Positions 8,433 to 17,293 of a stretch of 64,000 nt of DNA are shown here, one piece after another (positions within the stretch are counted from its first letter, which is position 1; the number at the start of each line of letters is the position of its first letter). The DNA is taken from contig JBGAJY010000002.1 in the NCBI GenBank assembly GCA_044224705.1, positions 1 through 64,000 on the forward strand, given 5' to 3'. The notes beneath the pieces are model-generated. The model worked only from the letters and a program-made list of their open reading frames with translations. It was not told the DNA's origin and ran no database searches. A program made the translations under genes and the position numbers. This DNA comes from M3007 sp044224705 (lineage in GTDB: Bacteria; Bacteroidota; Bacteroidia; Chitinophagales; Saprospiraceae).

Positions 8433-8540
8433 ATTAACCTTAAATTTTTACGCCGGCAGGCAGCGACTGACAGACCTGTTCGAATCTTGCCGGTAATTAT
8501 TTACACCTCCGACCTATCTCCCTCAAAACAGCATTTCGCC

Positions 8541-9503
8541 ATGCGACGAATTTTCTTTTACACATTACTAAGCACCCTTGTCGGCGTGTGGGGCTGCCGG
8601 AAAGACGTGGAGACTTTCCGCCCTTACGGCAGTTCCATCGCAGAAATCGCGCAATTACTCTCGGAAGTTCCCGAGGGCGCTACGACCACGGTCTTCGAAT
8701 TCCCGGCCGGCCTCTCGGCCGACACCGTGCTGAGCACCAGCGGCGGCGTGCGCGTGCATTTGACCGACGTGGACCATTTGCTTCTCAATGCCAACGGCGA
8801 CCCGGTCGCCGTGAGCAGCTGCGGCACCCTGAAAGTGGTCGTGAATGAAGCTTTCCGCAAAGGCGACATTCTTGCCCGGAGTCTGCTCACCGCCACCTCC
8901 GGCGCTGCCTTGTTGGAAAGCGGAGGCATTGTGCAGGTGCAGATTTTTTGCAGCGGCCAAGCTTTGCAACTGTCGCCCGATAGAAGCCTGAAAATTCAAA
9001 TCACGACGGCTCAGGACAACTGGCAGCCCGGCATGACCGTCTTTACAGCGCTGCTAAATCCCGACCAAACATTTGCTGGCTGGGAAAATACGGGGCAAGA
9101 GGTGTATTGGGCCGGGTGGCCGACCCCTCAGGGCCAAAAAACGGGTTATGAATTGATCGTCCACAATTTGGGCTGGGTCAATTGCGCCCGTCCGATCAAC
9201 GAACAAAGTTCCTTGTTCTGCGTTTCCTTGCCGTTGGCGTTCAATGCCGACAATACCCAGGTGTATGCCGTGTTCAAAAACCAGCGCACCGTAAGTCAAA
9301 TGACCTATGACCCGCTCAGTGAAAAATACTGCCTTCCGCAAGCCCCAATCGGTTACCTCGTGCAGGTGGTGAGTATTACCAAAGCCGGGAACCAATACTG
9401 GCTGGGCAAAAAAGATACGGAGATCGGCAATAACGCCACCATTGGTCTCAACCCCGGAGAATCTGCGGAAAGTGAAATTCTGGCATTTTTAAAAGGTTTG
9501 TAA
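8541..9503 (+). CDS. Hypothetical lipoprotein
   Basis: A 320-residue protein with a lipoprotein signal peptide, lipidated cysteine at residue 19 (VGVWGC followed by RKD). The mature domain begins with a segment resembling a threonine-rich beta domain (TTTVFEFPAGLSADTVLST, then a SGGVRVHLTD stretch), followed by a domain with several aromatic strands (EVYWAGWPTPQGQ). This pattern occurs in Bacteroidota surface lipoproteins of unknown function. The ATG at 8541 gives the signal peptide; the upstream in-frame extension to 8487 does not. It lies downstream of the sigma/anti-sigma pair, is followed by an intrinsic terminator, and may belong to that regulon (inference). Confidence 0.72.
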   Translation: MRRIFFYTLLSTLVGVWGCRKDVETFRPYGSSIAEIAQLLSEVPEGATTTVFEFPAGLSADTVLSTSGGVRVHLTDVDHLLLNANGDPVAVSSCGTLKVVVNEAFRKGDILARSLLTATSGAALLESGGIVQVQIFCSGQALQLSPDRSLKIQITTAQDNWQPGMTVFTALLNPDQTFAGWENTGQEVYWAGWPTPQGQKTGYELIVHNLGWVNCARPINEQSSLFCVSLPLAFNADNTQVYAVFKNQRTVSQMTYDPLSEKYCLPQAPIGYLVQVVSITKAGNQYWLGKKDTEIGNNATIGLNPGESAESEILAFLKGL

Positions 9504-9565
9504 CCAACGTTTCGGCGCCGACCGACGTCATTAAAAAAGATACCCGTGTTTAGTAATTTCGTAGC

Positions 9566-9600
9566 AAGCCGAGTCGGTAAAGTCCGATTCGGCTTTTTTA
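9566..9600 (+). terminator. Intrinsic terminator
   Basis: A 12-bp stem, AAGCCGAGTCGG with CCGATTCGGCTT (one G-T wobble), and a 6-nt loop, followed by a run of T. It ends the transcript of the lipoprotein gene that stops at 9503. Confidence 0.85.
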
Positions 9601-9708
9601 ATTTGTTAGGAAAGGGCTCGTTCTTGCGATTGTCGGCTTTTTTTGAACAAATTTGCCCGAAGAATCTGTTTTACATCCGATAGCCGCCACGCTCGTAACA
9701 TTTGCTTC

Positions 9709-10095
9709 ATGGAAACCTTCACCACCAACGGCATTACTGTCAGCGTCGAAACGCAATACCTGCCCGCGCATTCCAATCCGCGGGAGGGTAAATTTATTTT
9801 CGGCTATCACATCATGATCATCAATGGCAGCCCCTTTACCGTGCAGTTGCTCCGGCGGCATTGGGTCATCACGGCTGCCGACGGGTCGATGCGGGAAGTG
9901 GAAGGAGAGGGCGTCATTGGCCAGCAGCCCGTACTGGCACCGGGCGAAGGGCACGAATACACGTCTTTTTGCCATTTGGATACGGAACTGGGCCGCATGT
10001 CGGGAACCTACCTAATGAGCCGCATCGACGACAGCACGTTTTTCGAAGTGACCATTCCGGAATTCCGGATGACCGCTCCTTTCAAGATGAATTGA
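9709..10095 (+). CDS. apaG: ApaG-domain protein
   Basis: A 128-residue protein of the ApaG/DUF525 family, a fibronectin-III-like fold. Recognisable features are the start region GITVSVETQYLPAHSNP, the core FGYHIMIINGSPFTVQLLRR, the strongly conserved RRHWVITAADG and VEGEGVIGQQPVLAPGE, then YTSFCHLDTELGRMSGTY. ApaG is linked to magnesium/cobalt efflux in Salmonella, but its biochemical role is unclear. The ATG at 9709 is chosen; the longer frame from 9643 adds residues absent from the family. The gene stands alone between two terminator-like hairpins. Confidence 0.93.
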   Translation: METFTTNGITVSVETQYLPAHSNPREGKFIFGYHIMIINGSPFTVQLLRRHWVITAADGSMREVEGEGVIGQQPVLAPGEGHEYTSFCHLDTELGRMSGTYLMSRIDDSTFFEVTIPEFRMTAPFKMN

Positions 10096-10114
10096 TTTTT
10101 TGAGAATTTGCGGG

Positions 10115-10137
10115 TAGCGTTCCGCTTTCCAACGCTA
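10115..10137 (+). terminator. Hairpin after apaG
   Basis: TAGCGTT and AACGCTA form a perfect 7-bp stem around a 9-nt loop, 19 bp after the apaG stop. No strong T tract follows. It resembles a repetitive extragenic palindrome more than a classical terminator. Confidence 0.4.
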
Positions 10138-10232
10138 ATTCCCCACCCCGCGCGGCAGCACAGCAAGTGAGTGGCGTATCTTCATGGCGTTTTTCAATCC
10201 ATCTTTCCATGAACTAAACGTCCTTCCGCGTT

Positions 10233-13200
10233 ATGCCAAACCGATTGCTTACCGCCCTCGCCCTCTGGGTCGGCATGATTTGTATGCCCGCCTTGCTCTC
10301 CGCACAAAATAGCCCTTATACCGTAGTGATTACCGGGCCTTCGGTGGTGTGTTACGGCACCTGCGCCCAGTATTCCGCAGTGCTTACCGACCCGAATGGC
10401 GGAAGCAATCCACCGGCAGGCGTGAGCTTTAACTGGCAATTTAATGGCGTCACGCTCAATGGCGGCAACACGATCACGCTTTGTTTTCCGCCTTATGGCA
10501 GCGGGGTTTTGTTCGTAAACGCCTTTGCCGTGAACGGCAATTTTGTTGTCTCCGACACACTGTTTATCAATGTGCTGCCGGCTCAGCCCCTTGAAATCAC
10601 TTCGAGCAATCCGGCCATCTGCAACCACGACAGCCTGGATTCTTCCAATCCCGACGAACCTATCTGCGAAAGGGTCTGTCCCTATTCCACCGTCACCTAT
10701 TCCGTCAGCCCATACATTTCCGGACAGCAGCAGGTGGTTTGGCAGGTCAGCGGCGCGCAGAGTTATACCGTGAATCCGCCGCTGGGCAATTCTGTGACGG
10801 TGACCTGGGGCGGGCCCGGCACCGGCAATATATACGTCAAAAGCGCTCCTGGCGGCCCTACCACCTTGTGTGCTACGGAAAACCAGAAATGCGTCACCAT
10901 AGTAGAAGAACCGGTGGCGGCTTTCAGCACCGACCCGGCAGCAGCCGGCCCACCCGCGCCTTTGCAAATTTGCAAGGGGCAAACGGTCTGGTTCGACAAC
11001 CAAAGCCTCAATGCCGACGGCTTTGAGTGGCATTTCGGCGACGGGAGCCAGCCCTCCGCCGCCGCCGAACCGCAGCATACCTACCTCAATCCGGGCACCT
11101 ACGAAGTCACGCTGATCGCCCGCAGCGCCTGCCTCTGCGCCGACACGCTCAAAGCCAGCATCGAAGTGCTCGATGCCGACGCGCCGCTGCTCGATTGTGT
11201 CGGGACGGTTTGTTCGGGCGAAACGGTGACTTACACAGCCTCGACCGCCTGCGCCAACTATGTCTGGACCGTATCGCCCAACGGCGCCGTGCTGGGCGGC
11301 GGCAGCTCCGGCGACAACAACGTAACCGTCCAATGGAATGATGGCCCCGACGGTGTAGTGACCCTCTTTACACCCGCCTGCGCAGGCTCGGCCTGCCCGC
11401 TGCCGTCCGTCACACACGTGCCAGTTTTGTCGGACAATGCAGAAATCACCGGCCCCGAACGGGTTTGCCCCGACGACCAGAGCATCTACTACATCGAACC
11501 GTTCGGCGGTACCAATTTCGTGTGGACGCTTTCCTCGGGCGGCACTATCACGAGCGGGCAGGGCACCAACCATGTCACGATCAATTGGCAAAATTTTCCG
11601 AACCCCAACTTTACACATTGGTTGTCAGTTGTTTACGACAATTGCTACCTGGGTTGCGGCGGCCGGGACTCTATTCCGGTCCAGATCGTTTCGCCATTCA
11701 TCATCACCGGCCCCGTGGAAAAATGCGAAGGGTCTTCGGCTGTTTTTACCGCAAAACTGGTCTCCAACCTGCAAAACCTCAATTGCGACTGGACCATGAC
11801 GGCTCCCGACGGCAGCATCGTCTGGACGGGCAACAATACCGCCACGGCCAACGTCAGTTTCGCCAACAGCCCCGGGCGCTACCGCTTGCTGGCTATCCCC
11901 ACCAACCCCGCACTGACCTGTTCCACACAGGCCGAATGGGTCGTCAACGTCCCGGCCGGGCCCGATGAACCTACAGGCATCGATGGTCCCGCCTTGATGT
12001 GCCCTGGAGATCCGGTCACCTATACGGCCACCGGCGTCACGCCGCTGGGCAACGTGCTGTGGACCATCCAAAACGGCCCGGGCGCTCCCACCACCGCCAA
12101 CGGCGAAAACCTGGTGGTCACCTGGAATGCCAGCGGCCCTTACTCGCTCACGGCCCAGCAGGTCTCGACCGACGGACTGGGCTGCATTTCCGACACCGTG
12201 CGGCTCGACGTGGTCGCGGTGGGCAACGTGAGCCTCTCGGGCGCCACCGCCGTATGCGTCAATTCGACCGGCACGTACAGCGTTCCGGCTTTGGATAATG
12301 TTGATTATCAATGGCTGACAACGCCGGCAGACGCCGGCACGATCGTTTCCGGACAAGGAACCAGTACGGTGCAAATTTTCTGGAATACGGCAGGCAACCA
12401 CAACGTCACGGTGGACGTGTGCGGACAAACGGCCAATTTTCCGGTCACGGTAAACGGCTTGCCCAATCCGCAGGTGAACAGCCCCGCCGGCCTGTGCAGC
12501 GGCGCGACAGCCCTGGTACAAACGACCGCCAGCTTCGCCACCTATGCCTGGGAAGACGCCAGCGGAGCCGCTATCGGCAGTATGCCGTCGATCACTGTGG
12601 GGCCCGGCGCCTATTCCATTGAAGTCAGCGACGCCAACGGCTGCACAGGCAGCAACATCTTCAATATCAATGATTTACCCGCTCCCAATTTCACCATCAG
12701 CACCAACGACCCGACCGCTTTTTGCAACAACTCCTTGTTTGTGACCATGCAGGCGCTCACGACTGCCGACGGCGATTACCAGTATGAATGGTTCCGGAAC
12801 GGCACGGCGCTGGGGGTAAATTCGAGCAGTTATACGACCAACCAGTACGGCACGTACACCGCCCAGGCGACCAACCAGTTCGGTTGCACGGCCACGGCCG
12901 GCCCTATTTCCATCGTACAGGATTGCGGCGGCGGTGGCGGCGGCGGCGGTATTCCGGGAGGCGGCATTCCGCCTTGTCCGCCCGGGGCCGTCACGCTGGC
13001 GATCAGTCCTACGCCGCAATGCGATTCCTTCCAGTTCATCGCCGGTGGCTTCGATTACCTGGCCGGCTCGGGCCAATGGACTTTTGCGCAGTCGGGTGCT
13101 GCCATTTTCGGCACCGTAATGGGCGATAATGTGCCTTTTGTTTTCCCGAATGCGGGCGAATACGTGACCGTTTTAATCGCACAACTGCAAAGCGGCGGCC

Positions 13201-16200
13201 AATGCAGGCTGGTTGATTCGGTAGACGTGGAAGCCGTGGCGGCATTTGACCCCTTGCCCGAATGTCCGGGCCAGGCGACGGCATTTCAGGACATCAGCAC
13301 TTTTTTACCCGGCAGCAACATCAGCGGCTGGCAATGGAATTTCGGCGACCCCGGCAGCGGAGCGGGCAACAGTTCCATCATCCGGAATGCTACGCACGTG
13401 TTTGGCGCGGGCGGAAATTATACGGTCACCCTCACCATTACCGCCCTCAGCGGCTGCACTTCTTCGGGCGCCGAAACGGTGACGATTGAATCCGGCCCGG
13501 CGGTGTCTTTTGTTCAGCCGGCAATAGCCTGTGCGGGCGACGCCACGGAATTTACCGCCACGGTCGGAGCCGACGTGAACGAGCTGAACTGGAATTTTGG
13601 CGACCCCGGCAGCGGAGCAGCCAATACGGCCGGCGGCGTCACGGCATTTCATCATTATAATTTGCCGGGTAATTACAGCGTCACGGCCACAGCGACCAAC
13701 GCCTTCGGTTGTACCACGACTTTTAGCCAAAGCGTCACTATTTCTGCCAACAGTTTGAGCGGCAATATCACCCCGGCGGTGCCGGCGCCTTTCTGCGAAG
13801 GCGCATCGGTCATCCTGACGGCCCCGGGCGGCGCAGCGAGCTACCTGTGGTCCGACAGTACGACCACGACACCGACCTTTATCGCAACGGAAGAAGGCGC
13901 TTATTCCGTCACCCTGACCGATGCCAATGGCTGCACCTTCGCACCGCCGCCGGTGGTTGTGAACGTGACGGCCGGCCCCGACGCCACGATTAAAGCCCTG
14001 CTGACCAATGATTTAGGACAGATCATCGGCGTATCGTACCCGACGTTGAGCGCCTGCGCGGGCGACGACGTGACCTTGCAGGCTTTTGGTACAGGCAATT
14101 ACACCTACACCTGGTCGAACAGCGTGAACGGCAACCAAAACATCTTTTCGCAAGGCCACGGCAACCTGCTGAGCGTAGGAACGCACATTTTTACCATAAC
14201 CGTTACGGATGTCACTACGGGCTGTACCTCCGTGGGGCAGCCCTTCACGGTGGAGGTCCATCCGGTGCCGAGCGGCTTTTTTGTATCCTCCGCCGGCTTC
14301 TGCGCGGGCGCCACAACCCTGAGCTACAACGGTCCCACGCCGGCCAACTGGCAGATTGCCTGGAATACCGGCGCTACCGGGTCGAGCCTCGTGGTAGATG
14401 AAGGCGGCAGCTATTTTGTCCAGGTCGTCAATGAATTCGGCTGTGAGGGCCAAAGCAACGTCGTGACCGTGCTGCCGGGACCGCCCGACGAGGCCATTCC
14501 CAGCGGTTGTCATACGCGCTGCAATCCGGATACGCTTTGTCTGCCGCCGATGCCCAGTGTAATTGGCTGGCAATGGTATTTCAACGGCGCGCCGATTCCC
14601 GGGGCCACCACTTCCGATTTCGTGGCGACGCAAAGCGGCACGTATTGGGCGCAGCTCACGGACATTTACGGCTGTTCGGCCCAAAGCGGCGACCTGGTGC
14701 TCGATCTGTTCAACGGCTTCGGCGACATCCTCGGCCAAGTCTGGTCGGACGTGAACGGCAACGGGATGATCGACGCGGGCGACACGCTGGTGTCGGGCAT
14801 TGCCGTCAATTTGTGGCAAAACGGCGTCACAGTGGACAATGCGCAATCGAACAGCGGAGGTGATTTTGCTTTTGCGGGCATCCCTTCGACCGATTATTCC
14901 GTCGCCCTCGACACGGCATTGTTGCCGGCCGGCTGGAACATCGTGATCGGGCAGGATTCGACCCTGCTGCAGGGCTGTGGCGTGCAGGTCAATGCCGATT
15001 TGCTGATCAGTCCTTTCTGCGCAACGGCTGTGTTTGACACGGTTCAACTCAATGCCTGTTCAGGAGGATCGGCCCTTTACAACGGCACGGCGATTGCGGC
15101 TGGCGCCAGTCAATCGTTCCAGTTTGTCACGCCCGCGGGTTGTGATTCGACCGTGACGGTGAATGTGGGCGTGCTAATGGCCTCTGCTGCTACGGTGAAT
15201 GCGAGCGCCTGCTCAGGCAGCTCTTTTGATTACAATGGAACACTTATCCCGGCCGGGCAAAGCCAGCAATTCATCCTGACCAATTTCCTAGGCTGCGACT
15301 CCATTGTCACCGTCAATGTGGCCACACTGCCTACCTCCACCGGAACCGTGAACGCCAGCGCCTGCCCCGGCAGCTCTTTCGACTACAACGGAACGCTCGT
15401 TCCAGCAGGGCAAAGCCAGCAATTCACCCTGACCAATTTCCTCGGCTGCGACTCCGTGGTCACCGTCAATGTGGCCACGCTGCCTACCTCTACTGGAACC
15501 GTGAACGCCAGTGCCTGCCCGGGCAGCTCTTTCGACTACAACGGAACGCTTATTCCAGCCGGGCAAAGCCAGCAATTCACCCTGACCAATTTCCTCGGCT
15601 GCGACTCCGTCGTCACGGTCAATGTGGCCACATCTCCAATATCGATGGCAACCGTGAACGCCAGCGCCTGCCCGGGCAGCTCTTTCGACTACAACGGAAC
15701 GCTTATTCCCGCCGGGCAAAGCCAGCAATTCACCCTGACCAATTTCCTCGGCTGCGACTCCATTGTCACCGTCAATGTTGCCACATCTCCAATATCCATG
15801 GCAACGGTGAATGCCAGCGCCTGTGCCGGCAACACGTTCGATTACAACGGAACGCTCATTCCTGCCGGGCAAAGCCAGCAATTCATTTTGACCAATTATC
15901 TCGGCTGCGACTCTGTGGTCACGGTCAATGTGGCTGTGGCGCCTCCTTCCAGCTCGACGCTGAATACGGGGGCCTGCGCCGGCGAGTCTTACGATTTCAA
16001 TGGCACTTTGATCCCCGCCGGACAAAGCCAGCAAATTACGCTGACGAATGCTCTCGGCTGCGACTCTGTGGTCACGGTCAACGTGGCGGTTTGGCCGAGC
16101 TCCACCTTTAAATTCAGCGCTCAAATCTGTCCCGGAGAGAGTTTTAATTTTAACGGCACCCTGATTCCGGCGGGAGATACCGCCCAGTTATTATTGACCA

Positions 16201-17159
16201 ATTATCTGGGTTGTGATTCAATCGTCACGATTACCGTTGCCGCCCTGCCGGTGTCGGCCAGTACCCTCGAGGTGCCCTTGTGCCCCGGCGAGGTATTTGA
16301 ATACGGCGGTGTCACGATGACAGGCGGCGATACGCTGGCTTTCATCCTGCAAAACCAGTTGGGCTGCGACTCTACCGTGACCGTGAACACGCAGGCGTAT
16401 CCCGACGCCAGTTTTGCCCTCGCGGTGTCGAGTTCCTGCCCGGACACAACATCCGGCTCACTGACGGCTGTGGGTCTGACGGGCGGAACGCCGCCGTTCA
16501 ATTATTCACTGGACGGTTCTATTTTCCAAAATGAGTCAAGTTTCGAGGGTTTGGCGCCGGGCGATTACACCGTTTACCTGCAGGACGCCAACGGCTGCGT
16601 GTTCGAACGCGACACCGTTGTGGATGCCTACGAGCCCCTTCAGATCAGCTTAGCCAACGGTATTCTGGCCTGCGACAGCTCGGGCGTGCGGCTCGCCCCG
16701 ATCCTTTCCGGCGACTCCACGGGTGTGCTGTTTACCTGGTCGACGGGTGAGCACACACGGTTTATTACGGTCAATCAGGCCGGTCCGGTGTGGGTGGAAA
16801 TCACGAACCGCTGCGGTACCGAACGTGCCGAAGCGGTGGTCAACTGGGCCGACATTGGCGGCGCTTCGCTCGTGTACGTGCCCAATGTTGTGGCGCCCTC
16901 GGCCGAGAATCCCGACAACGCCTTGTTCAAACCCTTCTTCCCAACAGGCCTCGTGGTACAGCATTACGTGTTCCGTTTGTACGACCGCTGGGGCAACTGG
17001 ATGTGGGAAGCGCCCTCGCCCGATGCGGGCTGGGAAAGCCTGTTCCGCACCCGCGACATGCAGCCGGGCGTGTACGTCTGGTACCTGGAAGCCACGGTGG
17101 ATTACTGTGGAAGGGTGATGGTGATCAAGGATAAAGGGGATGTGACGATCGTGCGGTGA
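10233..17159 (+). CDS. Giant secreted repeat protein with PKD domains and T9SS type B sorting domain
   Basis: A 2308-residue extracellular protein. A signal peptide ends at SAQ (residues 23-25). Several Ig/PKD-like modules follow; clear PKD cores are EWHFGDGSQP (about 265) and two WNFGDPGSG copies (about 1030 and 1120). A Gly-rich hinge lies near 900 and an SdrD-B-like domain (GQVWSDVNGNGMIDAGDTL) near 1500. About nine 51-residue repeats with a NASACPGSSFDYNGTLIPAG core and LGCDS(I/V)VTVNV end run from about 1600 to 2050. The C-terminus (YVPNVVAPS, VFRLYDRWGNWMWE, MQPGVYVWYLE) is the CHU_C/gliding-motility-type T9SS sorting domain. It is probably attached to the surface and adhesin-like; no enzymatic motif is visible. 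Confidence 0.9.
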   Translation: MPNRLLTALALWVGMICMPALLSAQNSPYTVVITGPSVVCYGTCAQYSAVLTDPNGGSNPPAGVSFNWQFNGVTLNGGNTITLCFPPYGSGVLFVNAFAVNGNFVVSDTLFINVLPAQPLEITSSNPAICNHDSLDSSNPDEPICERVCPYSTVTYSVSPYISGQQQVVWQVSGAQSYTVNPPLGNSVTVTWGGPGTGNIYVKSAPGGPTTLCATENQKCVTIVEEPVAAFSTDPAAAGPPAPLQICKGQTVWFDNQSLNADGFEWHFGDGSQPSAAAEPQHTYLNPGTYEVTLIARSACLCADTLKASIEVLDADAPLLDCVGTVCSGETVTYTASTACANYVWTVSPNGAVLGGGSSGDNNVTVQWNDGPDGVVTLFTPACAGSACPLPSVTHVPVLSDNAEITGPERVCPDDQSIYYIEPFGGTNFVWTLSSGGTITSGQGTNHVTINWQNFPNPNFTHWLSVVYDNCYLGCGGRDSIPVQIVSPFIITGPVEKCEGSSAVFTAKLVSNLQNLNCDWTMTAPDGSIVWTGNNTATANVSFANSPGRYRLLAIPTNPALTCSTQAEWVVNVPAGPDEPTGIDGPALMCPGDPVTYTATGVTPLGNVLWTIQNGPGAPTTANGENLVVTWNASGPYSLTAQQVSTDGLGCISDTVRLDVVAVGNVSLSGATAVCVNSTGTYSVPALDNVDYQWLTTPADAGTIVSGQGTSTVQIFWNTAGNHNVTVDVCGQTANFPVTVNGLPNPQVNSPAGLCSGATALVQTTASFATYAWEDASGAAIGSMPSITVGPGAYSIEVSDANGCTGSNIFNINDLPAPNFTISTNDPTAFCNNSLFVTMQALTTADGDYQYEWFRNGTALGVNSSSYTTNQYGTYTAQATNQFGCTATAGPISIVQDCGGGGGGGGIPGGGIPPCPPGAVTLAISPTPQCDSFQFIAGGFDYLAGSGQWTFAQSGAAIFGTVMGDNVPFVFPNAGEYVTVLIAQLQSGGQCRLVDSVDVEAVAAFDPLPECPGQATAFQDISTFLPGSNISGWQWNFGDPGSGAGNSSIIRNATHVFGAGGNYTVTLTITALSGCTSSGAETVTIESGPAVSFVQPAIACAGDATEFTATVGADVNELNWNFGDPGSGAANTAGGVTAFHHYNLPGNYSVTATATNAFGCTTTFSQSVTISANSLSGNITPAVPAPFCEGASVILTAPGGAASYLWSDSTTTTPTFIATEEGAYSVTLTDANGCTFAPPPVVVNVTAGPDATIKALLTNDLGQIIGVSYPTLSACAGDDVTLQAFGTGNYTYTWSNSVNGNQNIFSQGHGNLLSVGTHIFTITVTDVTTGCTSVGQPFTVEVHPVPSGFFVSSAGFCAGATTLSYNGPTPANWQIAWNTGATGSSLVVDEGGSYFVQVVNEFGCEGQSNVVTVLPGPPDEAIPSGCHTRCNPDTLCLPPMPSVIGWQWYFNGAPIPGATTSDFVATQSGTYWAQLTDIYGCSAQSGDLVLDLFNGFGDILGQVWSDVNGNGMIDAGDTLVSGIAVNLWQNGVTVDNAQSNSGGDFAFAGIPSTDYSVALDTALLPAGWNIVIGQDSTLLQGCGVQVNADLLISPFCATAVFDTVQLNACSGGSALYNGTAIAAGASQSFQFVTPAGCDSTVTVNVGVLMASAATVNASACSGSSFDYNGTLIPAGQSQQFILTNFLGCDSIVTVNVATLPTSTGTVNASACPGSSFDYNGTLVPAGQSQQFTLTNFLGCDSVVTVNVATLPTSTGTVNASACPGSSFDYNGTLIPAGQSQQFTLTNFLGCDSVVTVNVATSPISMATVNASACPGSSFDYNGTLIPAGQSQQFTLTNFLGCDSIVTVNVATSPISMATVNASACAGNTFDYNGTLIPAGQSQQFILTNYLGCDSVVTVNVAVAPPSSSTLNTGACAGESYDFNGTLIPAGQSQQITLTNALGCDSVVTVNVAVWPSSTFKFSAQICPGESFNFNGTLIPAGDTAQLLLTNYLGCDSIVTITVAALPVSASTLEVPLCPGEVFEYGGVTMTGGDTLAFILQNQLGCDSTVTVNTQAYPDASFALAVSSSCPDTTSGSLTAVGLTGGTPPFNYSLDGSIFQNESSFEGLAPGDYTVYLQDANGCVFERDTVVDAYEPLQISLANGILACDSSGVRLAPILSGDSTGVLFTWSTGEHTRFITVNQAGPVWVEITNRCGTERAEAVVNWADIGGASLVYVPNVVAPSAENPDNALFKPFFPTGLVVQHYVFRLYDRWGNWMWEAPSPDAGWESLFRTRDMQPGVYVWYLEATVDYCGRVMVIKDKGDVTIVR
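15192..16262 (+). repeat. Tandem 153-bp coding repeat
   Basis: Six copies start at 15192, 15345, 15498, 15651, 15804 and 15957, an exact 153-bp (51-codon) period. A more diverged copy follows from about 16110, and others lie beyond it and just before 15192. The copies from 15345 to 15803 are nearly identical at DNA level, so copy number could change by slippage or recombination. Confidence 0.9.
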
Positions 17160-17293
17160 TAAGTATTTCCGTTTGTTAAATTTTAATAAGCAACTTTTAG
17201 GTGTATTTTTTTATCATTAATATTGTAAGCGCAATAGGTACCTCACTTTGCGCATGAGGCAAACGTTTTCGCTTCATTAAATTCATTTACCAC
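17160..17293. other. A+T-rich intergenic gap
   Basis: A non-coding stretch before the metalloprotease gene, visibly richer in A and T than the DNA on its left. It holds a GCGCAA/TTGCGC inverted pair around 17229-17256. I see no exact TAnnTTTG box. Confidence 0.3.

Noticed and set aside
8470..8490. Possible tRNA T-arm (GTTCGAATC)
   Set aside because: Only the T-arm-like string is present; no acceptor, D or anticodon stem can be folded around it.
11625..12521. Minus-strand open frame within the giant PKD gene
   Set aside because: Antisense shadow; no start context or domain, and the plus strand has a continuous domain-bearing frame.
14013..16124. Minus-strand open frames with regular repeats opposite the 153-bp array
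   Set aside because: The periodicity is inherited from the plus-strand coding repeat.
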